DNA from: Apricaphanius iberus
Taxonomy: Eukaryota; Chordata; Actinopteri; Cyprinodontiformes; Aphaniidae
DNA: 64,000 nucleotides
NCBI GenBank assembly: GCA_028564705.1
Contig: JAPXFQ010002153.1
Span: 1,240,001 to 1,304,000, forward strand
Direction of reading: 5' to 3'
Position numbers and translations under genes: made by a program. Under the pieces are notes generated by a model that saw nothing but the letters and a program-made list of their open reading frames with translations, did not search any database and had not been told where the DNA came from. Below, piece by piece: positions 47,711-57,790 of the stretch (its first letter is position 1; each line of letters opens with the position of its first letter).

Positions 47711-50250
47711 CAGAATCAGAATCAGTTTATTGGCCAAGTATGTCACATACAAGGAATTTGACTCCGGCAAACTTTTTTCTCCAGTACAGAACTTGAATAA
47801 GTGAAATAAAAAAATAAAAAAAGAAAAATAAGAACAAAAATAAGTAAAAATACAAATAAATATCAGATCGTAAATAATAAAGGATAATATATACACCAAG
47901 CCGGGGTTATTTTACAGTGAGTATGTACAGAAGTGCAGAGTTATAGTTTATTGTTATGTGAGTGCACTCACACACTGTGACTAGACAGAGTTCGTCAGAG
48001 CGACAGCCTGGGGGAAAAAACTGTTTTTGTGTCGGGTGGTTTTGGCGTACAACGCTCTGTAACGCCGACCTGAGGGGAGGAGCCTAAACAGATTGTGGCC
48101 AGGGTGTGAGGGGTCAGAGGTGATTTTCCTGGCCCGCTTCCTGACCCTGGCCCGGAATAGGTCCTGAATGGAGGGAAGATCGGTTCCTATGATCCTCTCT
48201 GCAGTCCTGACTGTTCTCTGCAGTCTGTCCTTGTCTTGCCTGGTGACGGATCCGAACCAGACAGAGATGGATGAGGTCAGGACAGACTGGACTATTGCTG
48301 TGTAGAAGATGATCAGCAGCTCCTGGGGCAGGTTGAACTTCCTGAGCTGACGCAGAAAGTACAGCCTTTGCTGGGCCTTTTTCCTTATTATGTTGATGTG
48401 TGAGGTCCACTTCAGGTCCCGTGTGATGGTGGATCCTAGGAACCTGAAAGACTCCACTGTGGGGACTGGCTTGTTGAGGATCATGAGAGGAGATGTTGAT
48501 GGTGGTCTCTTCCTGAAGTCCACTGTCATCTCCACAGTTTTGAGCGGGTTTAGCTCCAGGTGGTTCTGACTGCACCAGAGAACCAGCTGTTCCACTTCCT
48601 TTCTGTACACAGACTCGTCGCCGTCGCGGATGAGTCCAATGACGGTGGTGTCATCTGCAAACTTCAGGAGTTTCACAGAAGGGTCCCTCGACGTGCAGTC
48701 AGTGGTGTAAAGGGAGAAGAGCAGTGGGGAGAGAACACATCCCTGGGGGGCGCCGATGCTGAGGGAACGGGAGCTGGATGTGAACTTACCCAGTTTCACC
48801 TGCTGCCTCCTGTCAGTCAGGAAACTGGTAATCCACTGACAGGTGGATGGAGGCACGGTGAGCTGGGACAGTTTTTGGTGGAGGAGCTCTGGGACAATGG
48901 TGTTAAACGCAGAGCTGAAGTCCACAAACAGGACCCGAGCGTAGGTACCTGCAGAGTCTAGATGGTGCAGGATGTAGTGTAGAGCCATGTTGACGGCATC
49001 ATCCACTGACCTGTTTGATCTGTAGGCGAACTGCAGGGGGTCTAGCAGGGGATCTGTGATGTCCTTCAGGTGGGTCAGTACCAGACGCTCAAAGGATTTC
49101 ATGACCACAGATGTTAGGGCAACTGGTCTGTAGTCATTTAATCCAGTGACTGGGGACTTCTTGGGAACCGGTATGATGGTGGAGCGTTTGAGGCAGGAGG
49201 GGACCTCACACAGCTCCAGGGAGTTATTGAAGATCTGGGTGAAGATGGGAGCCAGCTGGTCAGCACAGAATTTCAGAGAGGCTGGGGACACTCCGTCTGG
49301 TCCCTGAGCCTTTTTAATTTTCTGTCTCTGAAATAGCTGGCGCACGTCCTGTTCGCAGATCGTCAAGGCAGGTACGTGGGTGGTTTGGGGTGAAGCTGGG
49401 TCTTTTGTGATGGAGATGGTGGGGGAGGTGGGAGGTGTGAAAGTCCTTTCAAACCTGGAAAAGAAGTCGTTGAGGTCCTCAGCCAGGCGGGGGCTCTCCA
49501 CAGGGTGGGGGGATGGTCTCCTACAGTTAGTAATGGTCTGCAGGTAGCTCCAAACTGCAGAGGGGTCGTTAGCAGAAAAACGGTCCTTAAGCTTAGCACT
49601 GTAGTTCCTCTTTGCTGCTTTGATCCCTCTTGTCAGCTGGTTCCTGGCCTGTTTGTACAGGTCCCGATCCCCACTCCTGTAGGCCTCCTCCTTGTCCTGG
49701 CGTAGCCGTCTCAGTTCTGCAGTGAACCACGGTTTATTGTTTTTGAATGTGCAGAAGGTTTTGGTCTGCACACACATGTCCTCACAAAAGCTGATGTAAG
49801 ATGTCACAGTGTCAGTCGGTTCATCCAGGTCTGAGGCTGCTGCTTCAAAGACGCTCCAATCAGTGCAGTCAAAGCAGGCCTGTAACTGCATCTTTGACTC
49901 ATCAGTCCATCTCTTCACAGTTCTTACTACAGGCTTAGCAGATTTCAGCTTCTGCCTGTAAGATGGGATGAGGTGGACCAGGCAGTGGTCGGAAAGTCCC
50001 AAAGCAGCACGGGGGACAGAGCGATATGCATTTTTTATTGTGGTGTAGCAGTGATCTAAAGTGTTCATGTCCCTGGTGGGACACGTCACATGTTGTTTAT
50101 ATTTAGGCAGTTCAAGTTTGAGATTAGCTCTGTTAAAATCCCCGAGAACGATTAGCAGAGAGTCCGGGTGATTTTTCTCCACGTCTGTGATCTGATCGGC
50201 GAGGTGATGTAATGCCTCCGTCACACACGCCTGCGGTGTGACATACAAGC
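47711..50250 (-). mobile_element. 5'-truncated CR1/Rex1-like LINE
   Basis: The 3' end, at the low coordinate, is a run of GATTCT-type units (complement of 'agaatcagaatcag') after AATAAA-like 'ccaataaactg', as expected for a non-LTR element whose RT primes on its tail repeats. The 5' end stops inside the endonuclease domain at about 50250. It is inserted in an older L2 copy in the same orientation. The junctions share only TTCAA, and about 17 bases present in the uninterrupted L2 copy at 56.8 kb seem lost here, so the insertion appears to have deleted rather than duplicated its target. Confidence 0.9.
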
Positions 50251-50257
50251 CATTCAA
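47981..50257 (-). CDS. LINE endonuclease (partial) and reverse transcriptase ORF
   Basis: The protein nicks target DNA and reverse transcribes its own RNA from the nick. The open frame of about 755 codons has no stop. Residue numbers count from the TTG-opened frame start. Residues 1-105 are the C-terminal half of an APE-type endonuclease with GDFN (39-42) and SDH (89-91). The RT domain follows at about 360-620, with NDYRPVALTS (374-383), VDFSSAFN (445-452), GAPQGCVLSP (502-511) and the catalytic FADD (533-536); a C-terminal Cys/Arg-rich tail ends with NSFFPQAVAL. The first two residues derive from flanking L2 DNA, so there is no native start and the N-terminal endonuclease is missing. The absence of stops suggests a young copy. 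FADD-type RT and APE endonuclease place it in the Jockey superfamily; I prefer CR1/Rex1-like. Confidence 0.93.
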   Translation of the reverse strand: MNGLYVTPQACVTEALHHLADQITDVEKNHPDSLLIVLGDFNRANLKLELPKYKQHVTCPTRDMNTLDHCYTTIKNAYRSVPRAALGLSDHCLVHLIPSYRQKLKSAKPVVRTVKRWTDESKMQLQACFDCTDWSVFEAAASDLDEPTDTVTSYISFCEDMCVQTKTFCTFKNNKPWFTAELRRLRQDKEEAYRSGDRDLYKQARNQLTRGIKAAKRNYSAKLKDRFSANDPSAVWSYLQTITNCRRPSPHPVESPRLAEDLNDFFSRFERTFTPPTSPTISITKDPASPQTTHVPALTICEQDVRQLFQRQKIKKAQGPDGVSPASLKFCADQLAPIFTQIFNNSLELCEVPSCLKRSTIIPVPKKSPVTGLNDYRPVALTSVVMKSFERLVLTHLKDITDPLLDPLQFAYRSNRSVDDAVNMALHYILHHLDSAGTYARVLFVDFSSAFNTIVPELLHQKLSQLTVPPSTCQWITSFLTDRRQQVKLGKFTSSSRSLSIGAPQGCVLSPLLFSLYTTDCTSRDPSVKLLKFADDTTVIGLIRDGDESVYRKEVEQLVLWCSQNHLELNPLKTVEMTVDFRKRPPSTSPLMILNKPVPTVESFRFLGSTITRDLKWTSHINIIRKKAQQRLYFLRQLRKFNLPQELLIIFYTAIVQSVLTSSISVWFGSVTRQDKDRLQRTVRTAERIIGTDLPSIQDLFRARVRKRARKITSDPSHPGHNLFRLLPSGRRYRALYAKTTRHKNSFFPQAVALTNSV

Positions 50258-50490
50258 TGATTTATAAACTTACAAAATTATTTTGAAGTCTATTATTTGA
50301 TCTACAGGGAGCCAGTATAAAGACTTTAGAATTGAGGGGATGTGCTCTGCTTTCCTGGTTCTAGTGAGGACACAGACAGCAGCATCCTGGATTAGATGCA
50401 GCTGTCTGAATAACTTTTTAGGCAGATGTGTGAAGACACTAAAGATATTTCAGTTTGAGAGGATAACACTAGCTATTAGAGCTTAGGATG
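50251..50490 (-). mobile_element. L2/Maui-like LINE 3' part (upstream segment)
   Basis: Complement translation reads AAVCVLTRTRKAEHIPSILK and SLYWLPVDQIIDFKIIL before a stop, a worn form of the L2 C-terminal motif AARVLTRTRK..HITPVLKSLHWLPV..RIDFKIL. It continues in the segment below 47710. Confidence 0.85.
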
Positions 50491-50924
50491 TTAATACCTT
50501 TTACTTATTAACACCCTTCTACCATTTTGCTTTGTTTAAAGAAACATGGGGCAGGATAAAAAACAAAAACATACATCTCCCGTTTTTTAATGCTATTGGG
50601 TGATGAAACGTTATAAACCAAAATGACCCACATATCGTTCCATTTTCTTGAACAGGCTGTGTGCTGCAAAATGTGCTGCAACCAATATTTTGTCTGCAAT
50701 CCTAATGATGTGATGCCAATTGACACAGCTTGCGCGTTCTTGACCATTTCAGGAAGATACCCAAATATATATCGGATACGCGATCAAAGAACAGAGGCTG
50801 CTTCAACTAGGTCTGGGTCTGAAAACAGATGCTGACATGGCTCATTTCGTAGTAACACGGTAATAAACATTATAGGTTGTGTTTAAAGCCCCAACCTGTA
50901 AGCAAGGATATTATTTATCAGGTA
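50491..50924. other. Unassigned DNA
   Basis: Contains only short frames with no domain. The left terminus of the Tc1-like element that starts at about 50925 should lie near here but was not found. Confidence 0.35.
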
Positions 50925-51936
50925 ATTGGAGGAAAATTGATGACAGATCAAAGAGACGGATAATCCAAATGGTAACAAAAGAGCCTAGAAAGACTTCAAA
51001 ATAGATCCAAGCTGAACTTTATGCTAAAGGAACATCAGTGTCAGATCGGAACATCCTTCGCTGTTTGAGCCAGAGGACAAATCATTAAAAAAAACAGACT
51101 GGAGTATGCCAAACTACATGCTGACGAGCCACAAAGCTTCTGGGAGAATGTCCTGTGGACAGATGAGACAAAAATTTTACTTTTTGCCAAGGCACATCAG
51201 CTCTATGTTCACTAACGGAAAAATGAAGCATATCTAGAAAAGAACACGGTCCCTACTGTGAAACATGGGGGAGGCTCGGTTATGTTATGGGGCTGATTTG
51301 CTGCATCTGACACAGGGTGTCTTGAATCTGTGCAGGGTACAATGAAATCTCAAGACTATCAGGGGATTCTAGAGAGAAATGTGCTGGCAAGTGTCAGAAA
51401 GCATGGTCTCAGTCGCAGGTCATGGGTCTTACAATAGGAAAATGACCCAAAACACACAGCTAAAAACACCCAAGAAGGGCTAAGAGGAAAGCACTGGCCT
51501 TCTATGAGCCCTGATCTCAATCCTATTGATCATCTTTGGAAGGAGCTGAAACGTGCTGTCTGGAAAAGGCGCCCTTCAAACCGGAAACAACTAGAACAGT
51601 TTGCTCATGAGGAGTGGGCCAACATACCTGCTGAGAGGTGCAGAAGTCTCATTGACAGTTACAGGAATCATTTGATTGCAGTGATTGCCTCAAAAGGTTG
51701 TGCAACCAAATATTAAGTTGTGGGTACCATCATTTTTGTCCAGGCCTGTTTCATGCATTTATTTTTTAAATAATTCTGTTGAAGCATGGATGAAAAGCAA
51801 TGTCTGACTTTCATTGGTCAACATTTATATAATTTTTATTTATTATTACTTTTGTCAGATTAAAGTTATTTCTGTGACCATTATGAGTTTTTCTTTGATT
51901 TAATGAAGGGTACCAACAATTTTGTCCACGTCTGTA
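50925..51936 (+). pseudogene. Tc1-like transposase relict (family with GTACCAACAATTTT ends)
   Basis: A DDE transposase decayed by stops and a few frameshifts. In order: a worn HTH/linker region; the catalytic core opening with NVLWTDETKILLF (around 51150), carrying the first Asp; VPTVKHGGGSVMLWG (around 51255); ENDPKHTAKNTQEG (around 51440), carrying the second Asp; and the last part SPDLNPIDHLWKELKRAVWK (around 51510), which has the third acidic residue. The final 70 codons are open and end in a stop at 51716. The right terminus 'ggtaccaacaattttgtcca' ends at the TA target site (51935-51936). The left terminus is missing. Confidence 0.85.
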
Positions 51937-52689
51937 TTTGCAGTGATCTGTCAGTATGACACAATATGGTTTCCGTCTTTCCGAGTTTGTGCACGCTCCT
52001 CTGCTGGTGGCTGCAGTTACCTGCACCGCTGAGTGGTTTCTTCTTTTTGCCCTATGCTTGAAATATGGTTACTTTAGGTGCTTACCGGTAATTAATAACT
52101 TTTTTCTAGATATAAAAGAATGGACTTCGGTATGTTATTTTCTTTTTAAAGAACCAAGATCGAAGTGTTCACATTTTTTTAACCTATTGGCTTGATATCC
52201 TGAATATTCGTATCCTTAAATTGCAGACTTAGATTTGGGTGTTTCTAACCATGCACAACCCTTGCTTCTTTATCCATTCCCTCCCTTTCTCTACACTACA
52301 ATTGGTCAGCCATAGAATATTTCTGGAGAATTGTTCAGTCTGATTCAAGTGTTACAAGCCTAGACATTTGATGTCTAGGCTTTTGGGCTGCTCTGCTGGT
52401 ATTAGTTTGTTATACACATACTTAGAGGAGCGGTCATAACCAGATCTCTGAAAAACACAGATAATATAAATCTACCTAAGGAAATGGCCAAATTGCTCTC
52501 ATTCATCTAAAATTAATTTCCCCATCTGCGACACACGGGATGACAAGTGTTTTATACAGACTAAACAATGAGTCAGCTTCATGCTTGCTTACCCGGTCTA
52601 CAGCCAAAACATTATTAATTACACATCCATTAACTGTTTCTTTTGTGAAAATAAATGAAAAACAAGTCCCGAATGTAATTTAATAGACA
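51937..52689. other. Unassigned AT-rich DNA
   Basis: A short inverted motif (agacatttgatgtcta) sits at about 52363-52378. Nothing else is recognised. Confidence 0.4.
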
Positions 52690-52806
52690 TTTGGGTTCTT
52701 GCTCAAGGAGATTAGGATCTTTTTAGCTGTTTATTGCTGTAAAGTGTCCTTGTGTTATTTGAAAGGCGCTTATAAATAAAATACATTGTTATCATTATTA
52801 TTATTA
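52690..52806 (+). mobile_element. Retroelement 3' tail with (ATT)n
   Basis: 'tgtaaagtgtccttgtgtta', 'gaaaggcgcttataaataaa' and a terminal (ATT)n form a common fish SINE/LINE tail. The 5' part is not identifiable. Confidence 0.55.
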
Positions 52807-53255
52807 TTCTGTCCAGAGAGATACATTGTTGGAATATGTGACAGGAAATAAACAAAATCATAAAGAGATTTTGATCTTATCCACATGTCATAATTTTCCT
52901 TCAGCATGGTCATACTGCGCCAACACAAGGCAGATAAAAATAATTATAGTTGTTATTTCTTCATCGATTTTAAGACATGAGTCTTTTTTAATACCATGAC
53001 AGCAACTTTACCTGTCAACATTCTCTCACAATTACACAGTGGGGCTTTTCAACAGCTTGTTGCTATGGTAATTCCAATAGATTGTATTTAGCCTGATTTA
53101 CATATTACTCTAAAAATATCTAAAACTGAAATTGCAGGAATGCAATTATTATTGAGAAAGAGTTGAGACTGGGGTGAAGGCTGAGCTTAAAGACACCAAT
53201 CATACAGCTACATAAGAATAGTTTGGATAAACCATATTCATTTGTTAGAGAGTAA

Positions 53256-53474
53256 TAGTCAAAGTCCAGACCTTGAATCGTTCGGAAAAATAATGGCAAG
53301 ACTTGAAAATTGTTGTTCCCAGATGCTCTCCATCCAATTTCACAGAGTTTAACCTAAAAGAAAAAAAGGATAAACATATCCATCTCTGAAGTGTATGGTG
53401 TGGAAAAGTTAACCCTTTGTATGCAACATAATGTGAAAACCTTCCAGGTGTGTGAATATTTTTGCAAGGCACTG
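53256..53474 (+). pseudogene. 3' end of another Tc1-like element
   Basis: 'tagtcaaagtccagaccttg' encodes the SQSPDL motif that precedes the third acidic residue; after it comes 'tggcaagacttgaaaattgt' (MARLEN). The region between about 53350 and 53390 lacks the C-terminal transposase. The right end 'tgaatatttttgcaaggcac' is a known terminus of a teleost Tc1 family different from the other copies here. Confidence 0.65.
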
Positions 53475-54780
53475 AGAAGCCTGAGTATCAGATAAATCCG
53501 TGCTGCTTTCCTAGGAGTGCCGAAATTTCATGAGAACCATAAAGATGAAGTGACCGTCAATCTCTGGTGTTACTTTTTGTCTGCTGAACCCTCCAGCCCT
53601 CAGCATATAGCAAATACGGCTCTCCGTGGCTCTCTCTGACCTTGTAAGGAATTTGTAACATTAACACACGTCATGTCTGAAAAAAGATTTTGTCGTCTCA
53701 GCTGTGGTTGAGCGCAGTGGACGAAACAAGCCCCTTCACAGCATCATGTAGCCCTGTACAGACAAACCTATGTAATGTAGGCAGACTGATCTAATAAAGA
53801 CACGGCTGAGAAATATGAGCAGGTGGTCAGTAACTAAAGAAAGGTCAGAGAGGCAGTTGAAGCGACACTTGGCTCGATGCGGCTGATTGTTGCGTTTGAG
53901 GAGGGCGAAAACATGGACGTTACACATTCTCACTTTGTTTGCTTCTGTGAAAAAGGGCAGCTTTATTTACAGCCCCTTTTGTGTGTTGGTGTCATAACTG
54001 GATGTGGTTATTGGTTAATGAGAGCTGTTGAGAAACTCTCTTTGAAGTAGCATCCCTCTGAGCACAACAGTGTGTCATAAATTATATAGCAGAGTTACAA
54101 TAAATGTTTAAATTGTGTTTTAAAAAATTGCGAGTGGTTATGGAGGTTAAATTAATTGGTCGGACGTAAGTGTCCACACAAAGTCCACCTTCTTTGATAT
54201 CATCAGTCATCATGCTTGGAGGCGGTCCTGTTTTACTGTCATTGGAGCTCTGTAAATATACATAATAAACTGTTTCCTTTTGGCTTATGCAACATGAATA
54301 AAATATATGCTTTGCGCATATACTGCTCAGTCAGGGAAGATCTTGTTGTCTTTTGAACATCTGTTTACTGGCAATGCTGCGTGTTTAAAAGGCTGCTATA
54401 GGTCTCGAAGACATTTTCAAGTGATTACGGGATTCTTTTTAAAAAGTCAGCGTTCTCTGTTTGCTGATACCGGGATTTCAAGGATATCCCATTAAGCAGC
54501 TGTTCATTTGATTCCCATTAGAAAGAAACTGCCACTAGAAAAAAAAACAAAAAAAAACAAAATAACCCTACAATTTTTTGATACCTCAGCTTTGAGAATT
54601 GTTCAGCTTCTGCTGCAAGGGTAAAATGTTCCCAGCATTGTGAATTTTGATATGTTTCCTGGATGCCTTTCTTAAAATTAGATTTAAAAATGTTAAATGA
54701 TCAAATCCTAACGTTTGGTTAAATGTGAAACGTCGGTAGCACTGTGCTGGTCGAGTGGTTGGCATTATAATCTCACAATA
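53475..54780. other. Mostly unassigned DNA
   Basis: No repeat end or exon is recognised. The A-rich run at about 54539-54562 is simple sequence. Confidence 0.4.
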
Positions 54781-54802
54781 ATCTTATCCACATGTCATAA
54801 TT

Positions 54803-55749
54803 GATGGCGTCAGGCATTCTTCCAGCATCTTTTCAGTTGTTCTGCGTCTCACAAACGTTCTTCTTTGTGATCCAAACACCTCAAACTTGGATTCATCCGT
54901 CCACAGCACTTTTTTCCAGTCTTCCTCTGTCCAATGTCTGTGTTCTTTTGCCCATCTTAATCTTTTTCTTTTATTGGCCAGTCTCAGATATGGCTTTTTC
55001 TTTGCCACTCTGCCCTGAAGCCCAGAATCCCGCAGCTGCCTCTTCACTGTAGATGTTGACACTGGAAAAGATGCTGGAAGAATGCCTGACGCCATCTGTT
55101 AAGCATGGTGGAGGTAATGTGATGGTCTGGGGTTGCTTTGGTGCTGGTAAGGTGGGAGATTTGTACAGGGTAAAAGGGATTCTGAATAAGGAAGGCTATC
55201 ACTCCATTTTGCAACGCCATGCCATACCCAGTGGACAGCGCTTGATTGGAGCCAATTTCATCCTACAACAGGACAATGACCCAAAACACACCTCGAAATT
55301 GTGCAAGAACTATTTAGAGAAGAAGCAGGCAGCTGGTATTCTATCGGTAATGGAGTGGCCAGCGCAGTCACCAGATTTGAACCCCGTTGAGCTGTTGTGG
55401 GAGCAGCTTGACCGTATGGTACGCAAGAAGTGCCCATCCAACCAATCCAAATTGTGGGAGCTGCTTCTAGAAGCGTGGGGTGCAATTTCTCCAGATTACC
55501 TCAACAAATTAACAGCTAGAATGCCAAAGGTCTGCAATGCTGTAATTGCTGCAAATGGAGGATTCTTTGATGAAAGCAAAGTTTGATGTAAAAACAATCT
55601 TATTTCAAATAAAAATCATTATTTCTAACCTTGTCAATGTCTTGACTCTATTTTTTATTCATTTCACAACGTATGGTGGTGAATAAGTGTGACTTTTCAT
55701 GGAAAACACAAAATTGTTTGGGTGACCCCAAACTTTTGAACGGTAGTGT
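54803..55749 (+). pseudogene. Tc1-like transposase relict with internal inversion
   Basis: The catalytic part from 55053 to 55586 (plus strand, 178 codons) is intact: LTPSVKHGGGNVMVWGCFG, FILQQDNDPKHTS (second Asp), SPDLNPVELLWEQLDRMVRK (third acidic position), ending GGFFDESKV and a stop. The preceding transposase segment (STVKRQLRD to the first catalytic Asp in VLWTDESKFEVFGSQRRTF) lies on the minus strand at about 54803-55060. The two parts are joined by a 35-bp inverted repeat (54803-54836 and 55062-55096) that encodes KMLEECLTPS in both. The HTH and left terminus are missing. The right terminus 'caaacttttgaacggtagtg' ends in a TA repeat, the expected target. Confidence 0.85.
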
Positions 55750-55860
55750 ATATATATATATATATAATTATTTATTTCAGACACAAAGGAGTATCGATAA
55801 GAGTAGTAGTATCAATATATATATATATACATATAATTGTTTATTTCAGACACAAAGAGA
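55749..55860. repeat. (TA)n tracts with a 69-bp period duplication
   Basis: TTTATTTCAGACACAAAG occurs at 55771 and again at 55840, each preceded by a (TA)n tract. The second is followed by 'agagaagggtccatataaaa', so the first looks like a duplicate of the start of that repeat. Confidence 0.8.
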
Positions 55861-56159
55861 AGGGTCCATATAAAAGAGGTACAGAAATACATAATTAGTT
55901 TAAAAGTATATTGTATATAGTGAGTGAGAAGAGCATTTAACCCATGGGGGTCAACACAGTTAAACCATGTTTTCATAAAGGCATTTGTTCAGAAAGATTT
56001 CAATATGTTTATCTGAACACAAATGTGTGCTTATATTTTGAATGATGTAAACATAGTACTGTCTTATTTTTCATGGATTTATTACACTTTATAACTGTGT
56101 CCTTGATTTGTAAACGGAATGAACTTGTATAACACACTTCTAGTCATACTGAGTGTTCA
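55861..56159. other. Unassigned AT-rich DNA
   Basis: May be the continuation of the TTTATTTCAGACAC repeat. No gene is seen. Confidence 0.35.
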
Positions 56160-56345
56160 AACAGGCTTTATACAAGAGCAATATACACCCATTGGCACTT
56201 ACAAACGCGCACATATTCGGTCTGCAGGCAACTTGGAGTTAAGTGCTTTGCCCAGGGGCACATTGACATGTCACAGGATGAAACTGGAATCTAATCTGCA
56301 ACCTGTCAGTTCCAAGAGAACTGCTCTACCCACTGAGCCATAGCT
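56160..56345 (-). mobile_element. tRNA-derived SINE (inverted)
   Basis: On the minus strand it opens with a clear A box (TGGCTCAGTGGGTAGAGCAG) and, about 35 bases later, a B-box-like GGTTGCAGATTAGATTCC, then 'CCCTGGGCAAAGCACTTAAC'. These are RNA polymerase III promoter elements of a tRNA-like head. The distal tail (GCGCTATATAAGTG type) is missing. It is not a tRNA gene: no cloverleaf with acceptor stem closes. Confidence 0.75.
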
Positions 56346-56451
56346 GTCTATTTTTTCTTTTTTTTTTCAAATGCAATTTTTTTTTTCAAAAGTATATATA
56401 GATGTTTATGTAGTACAATAAGCAAGTGGTAATAATAATAAAATAAAAGGC

Positions 56452-56950
56452 AAGATGAGGCATGGTAGTTTATTTGTATGACAGCATTTCAACAACAGAG
56501 TATATCAATATGCTTTAAAGTTTTAAAGCATAAAACAGACAGAGAATATATAACAAGTAAATAAGAAGAAAAAATAAAAACAATAATAAGGATACATGAA
56601 AAAAATTACCTAATGGCAGATTTTTAGCCATGATATAAAATAACTCTTTTTTTACAGTCTTCTGTTAATTTGTTCCAGATTAAAGGAGCTAGAAACTGAA
56701 AGCTGTTTCTCCGTGCCTATTACTAATTCTAGCGATGCTGAGTAGACTCAGTCTCAGGTGTTGGTATAGTGACAGTAGATCTTCAGCATACTTTGGTGCT
56801 AAACCATCCAGTGATTTACAAACTTGCAAAAGTATTTTGAAGTCTATTCTCTGAGCTACAGGGAGCCAGGGTGAGGACCTTAGAACTGGGGTGATGTGCT
56901 CTACTTTCCTGGTTCTAGTGAGGACGTGAACAGCAGCATTCTTAATTGCC
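56452..56950 (-). mobile_element. L2/Maui-like LINE 3' end with ORF remnant
   Basis: Complement translation starts NAAVHVLTRTRKVEHITPVL and continues WLPVAQRIDFKILLQVCKSL, then GLAPKYAEDLLSLYQ, the C-terminal region of the L2 RT ORF, followed by UTR 'cataaaacagacagagaata' and a tail near 56452. A stop after HGETAFSF and other substitutions show it is inactive. It is 5' truncated at 56950. Confidence 0.85.
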
Positions 56951-57084
56951 TAAAAACAATAATAAGAGTACTCGATTAGAATTCATAACCTACAGCAAAA
57001 GGTTTACAGAAAAAAAATAATAGCAGCTAAAATTAATGCCTGATAAGATTCTCTATTCAAGGAAATTTAGTGCAGCAAATTAAA

Positions 57085-57790
57085 TCATGCTCATAACCTT
57101 TCGAAATCAAAAGATGTGAAGCAATGCCATCAGCTCAAAAGTGGCAGATACCAGTGGTACCCAGGTACACCCATCTACTGTCAAGAGAATTCTGGCGAGA
57201 AGTGGTCTTAATGGAAGAGTTGCAGCCAAAAAGCCAAACTGCAGACGAGGAAACATGGCCAAGAGACTCAAGTATGCACAACAACATAGAAACTGGGGTG
57301 GAGAAAAATGGCATTAGGCGTTCTTGACCGAATAGTCACAATTTGAAATAATTGGCTGTAGCAGAAGGCAGTTCTTTGTCAAAGGGCTCGAGATTAGTAC
57401 AGTAAAGAGTGTCTGCAGGCAAAAGTGAAGCATGGTGGAGGTTCCAATAACGTTTGTGGCTGCTTTTCTGCAAATTGAGTTTGAGATTTGGTGAGGATTA
57501 ATTGTGTTCTCAATGCTGAAAATTGCAGGTGGATACTTATACATCAAGCAATACCATAAGGGAGCTGTATAATGTCCCAATTTATTCTGCAGCAAGACAG
57601 TGACCCCAAACATACAGCCAGTTATTAATATCTATCTTCAGAATAAAAAAGAGCAAGAAGTCCTGGAAGTCATTGTATGACCCTCACAGAGCCCCGATTT
57701 CAACATCATGGAGTGTGTCTGGGAGACAGAAGGATGTGAGGAAACCTACATCGATAAAAGATCTGCTTTAAATGTTTGGCCTGCATGTAT
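57085..57790 (+). pseudogene. Tc1-like transposase relict, same family as 37.1 kb
   Basis: Decayed coding sequence in several frames: 'caatgccatcagctcaaaag', then HPSTVKRILARSGLNGRVAA, GNMAKRLKYAQQHRNWGGEK, SQFEIIGCSRRQFF, a worn PNLFCSKT-type segment for FILQQD and QSPDFNIMECVWE-type near 57690. The first Asp position is changed (TE*SQF in place of TDESKF). Both termini are missing. The family is the one whose 5' region sits at 37141-37480. Confidence 0.7.

Noticed and set aside
48114..48961. Open frames of 153 (minus, other frame) and 133 (plus) codons in the LINE
   Set aside because: Both are shadows of the long RT frame in alternative frames.
56230..56345. Possible tRNA gene
   Set aside because: A and B boxes are present but no acceptor stem or anticodon arm closes, and the downstream DNA continues as a SINE.
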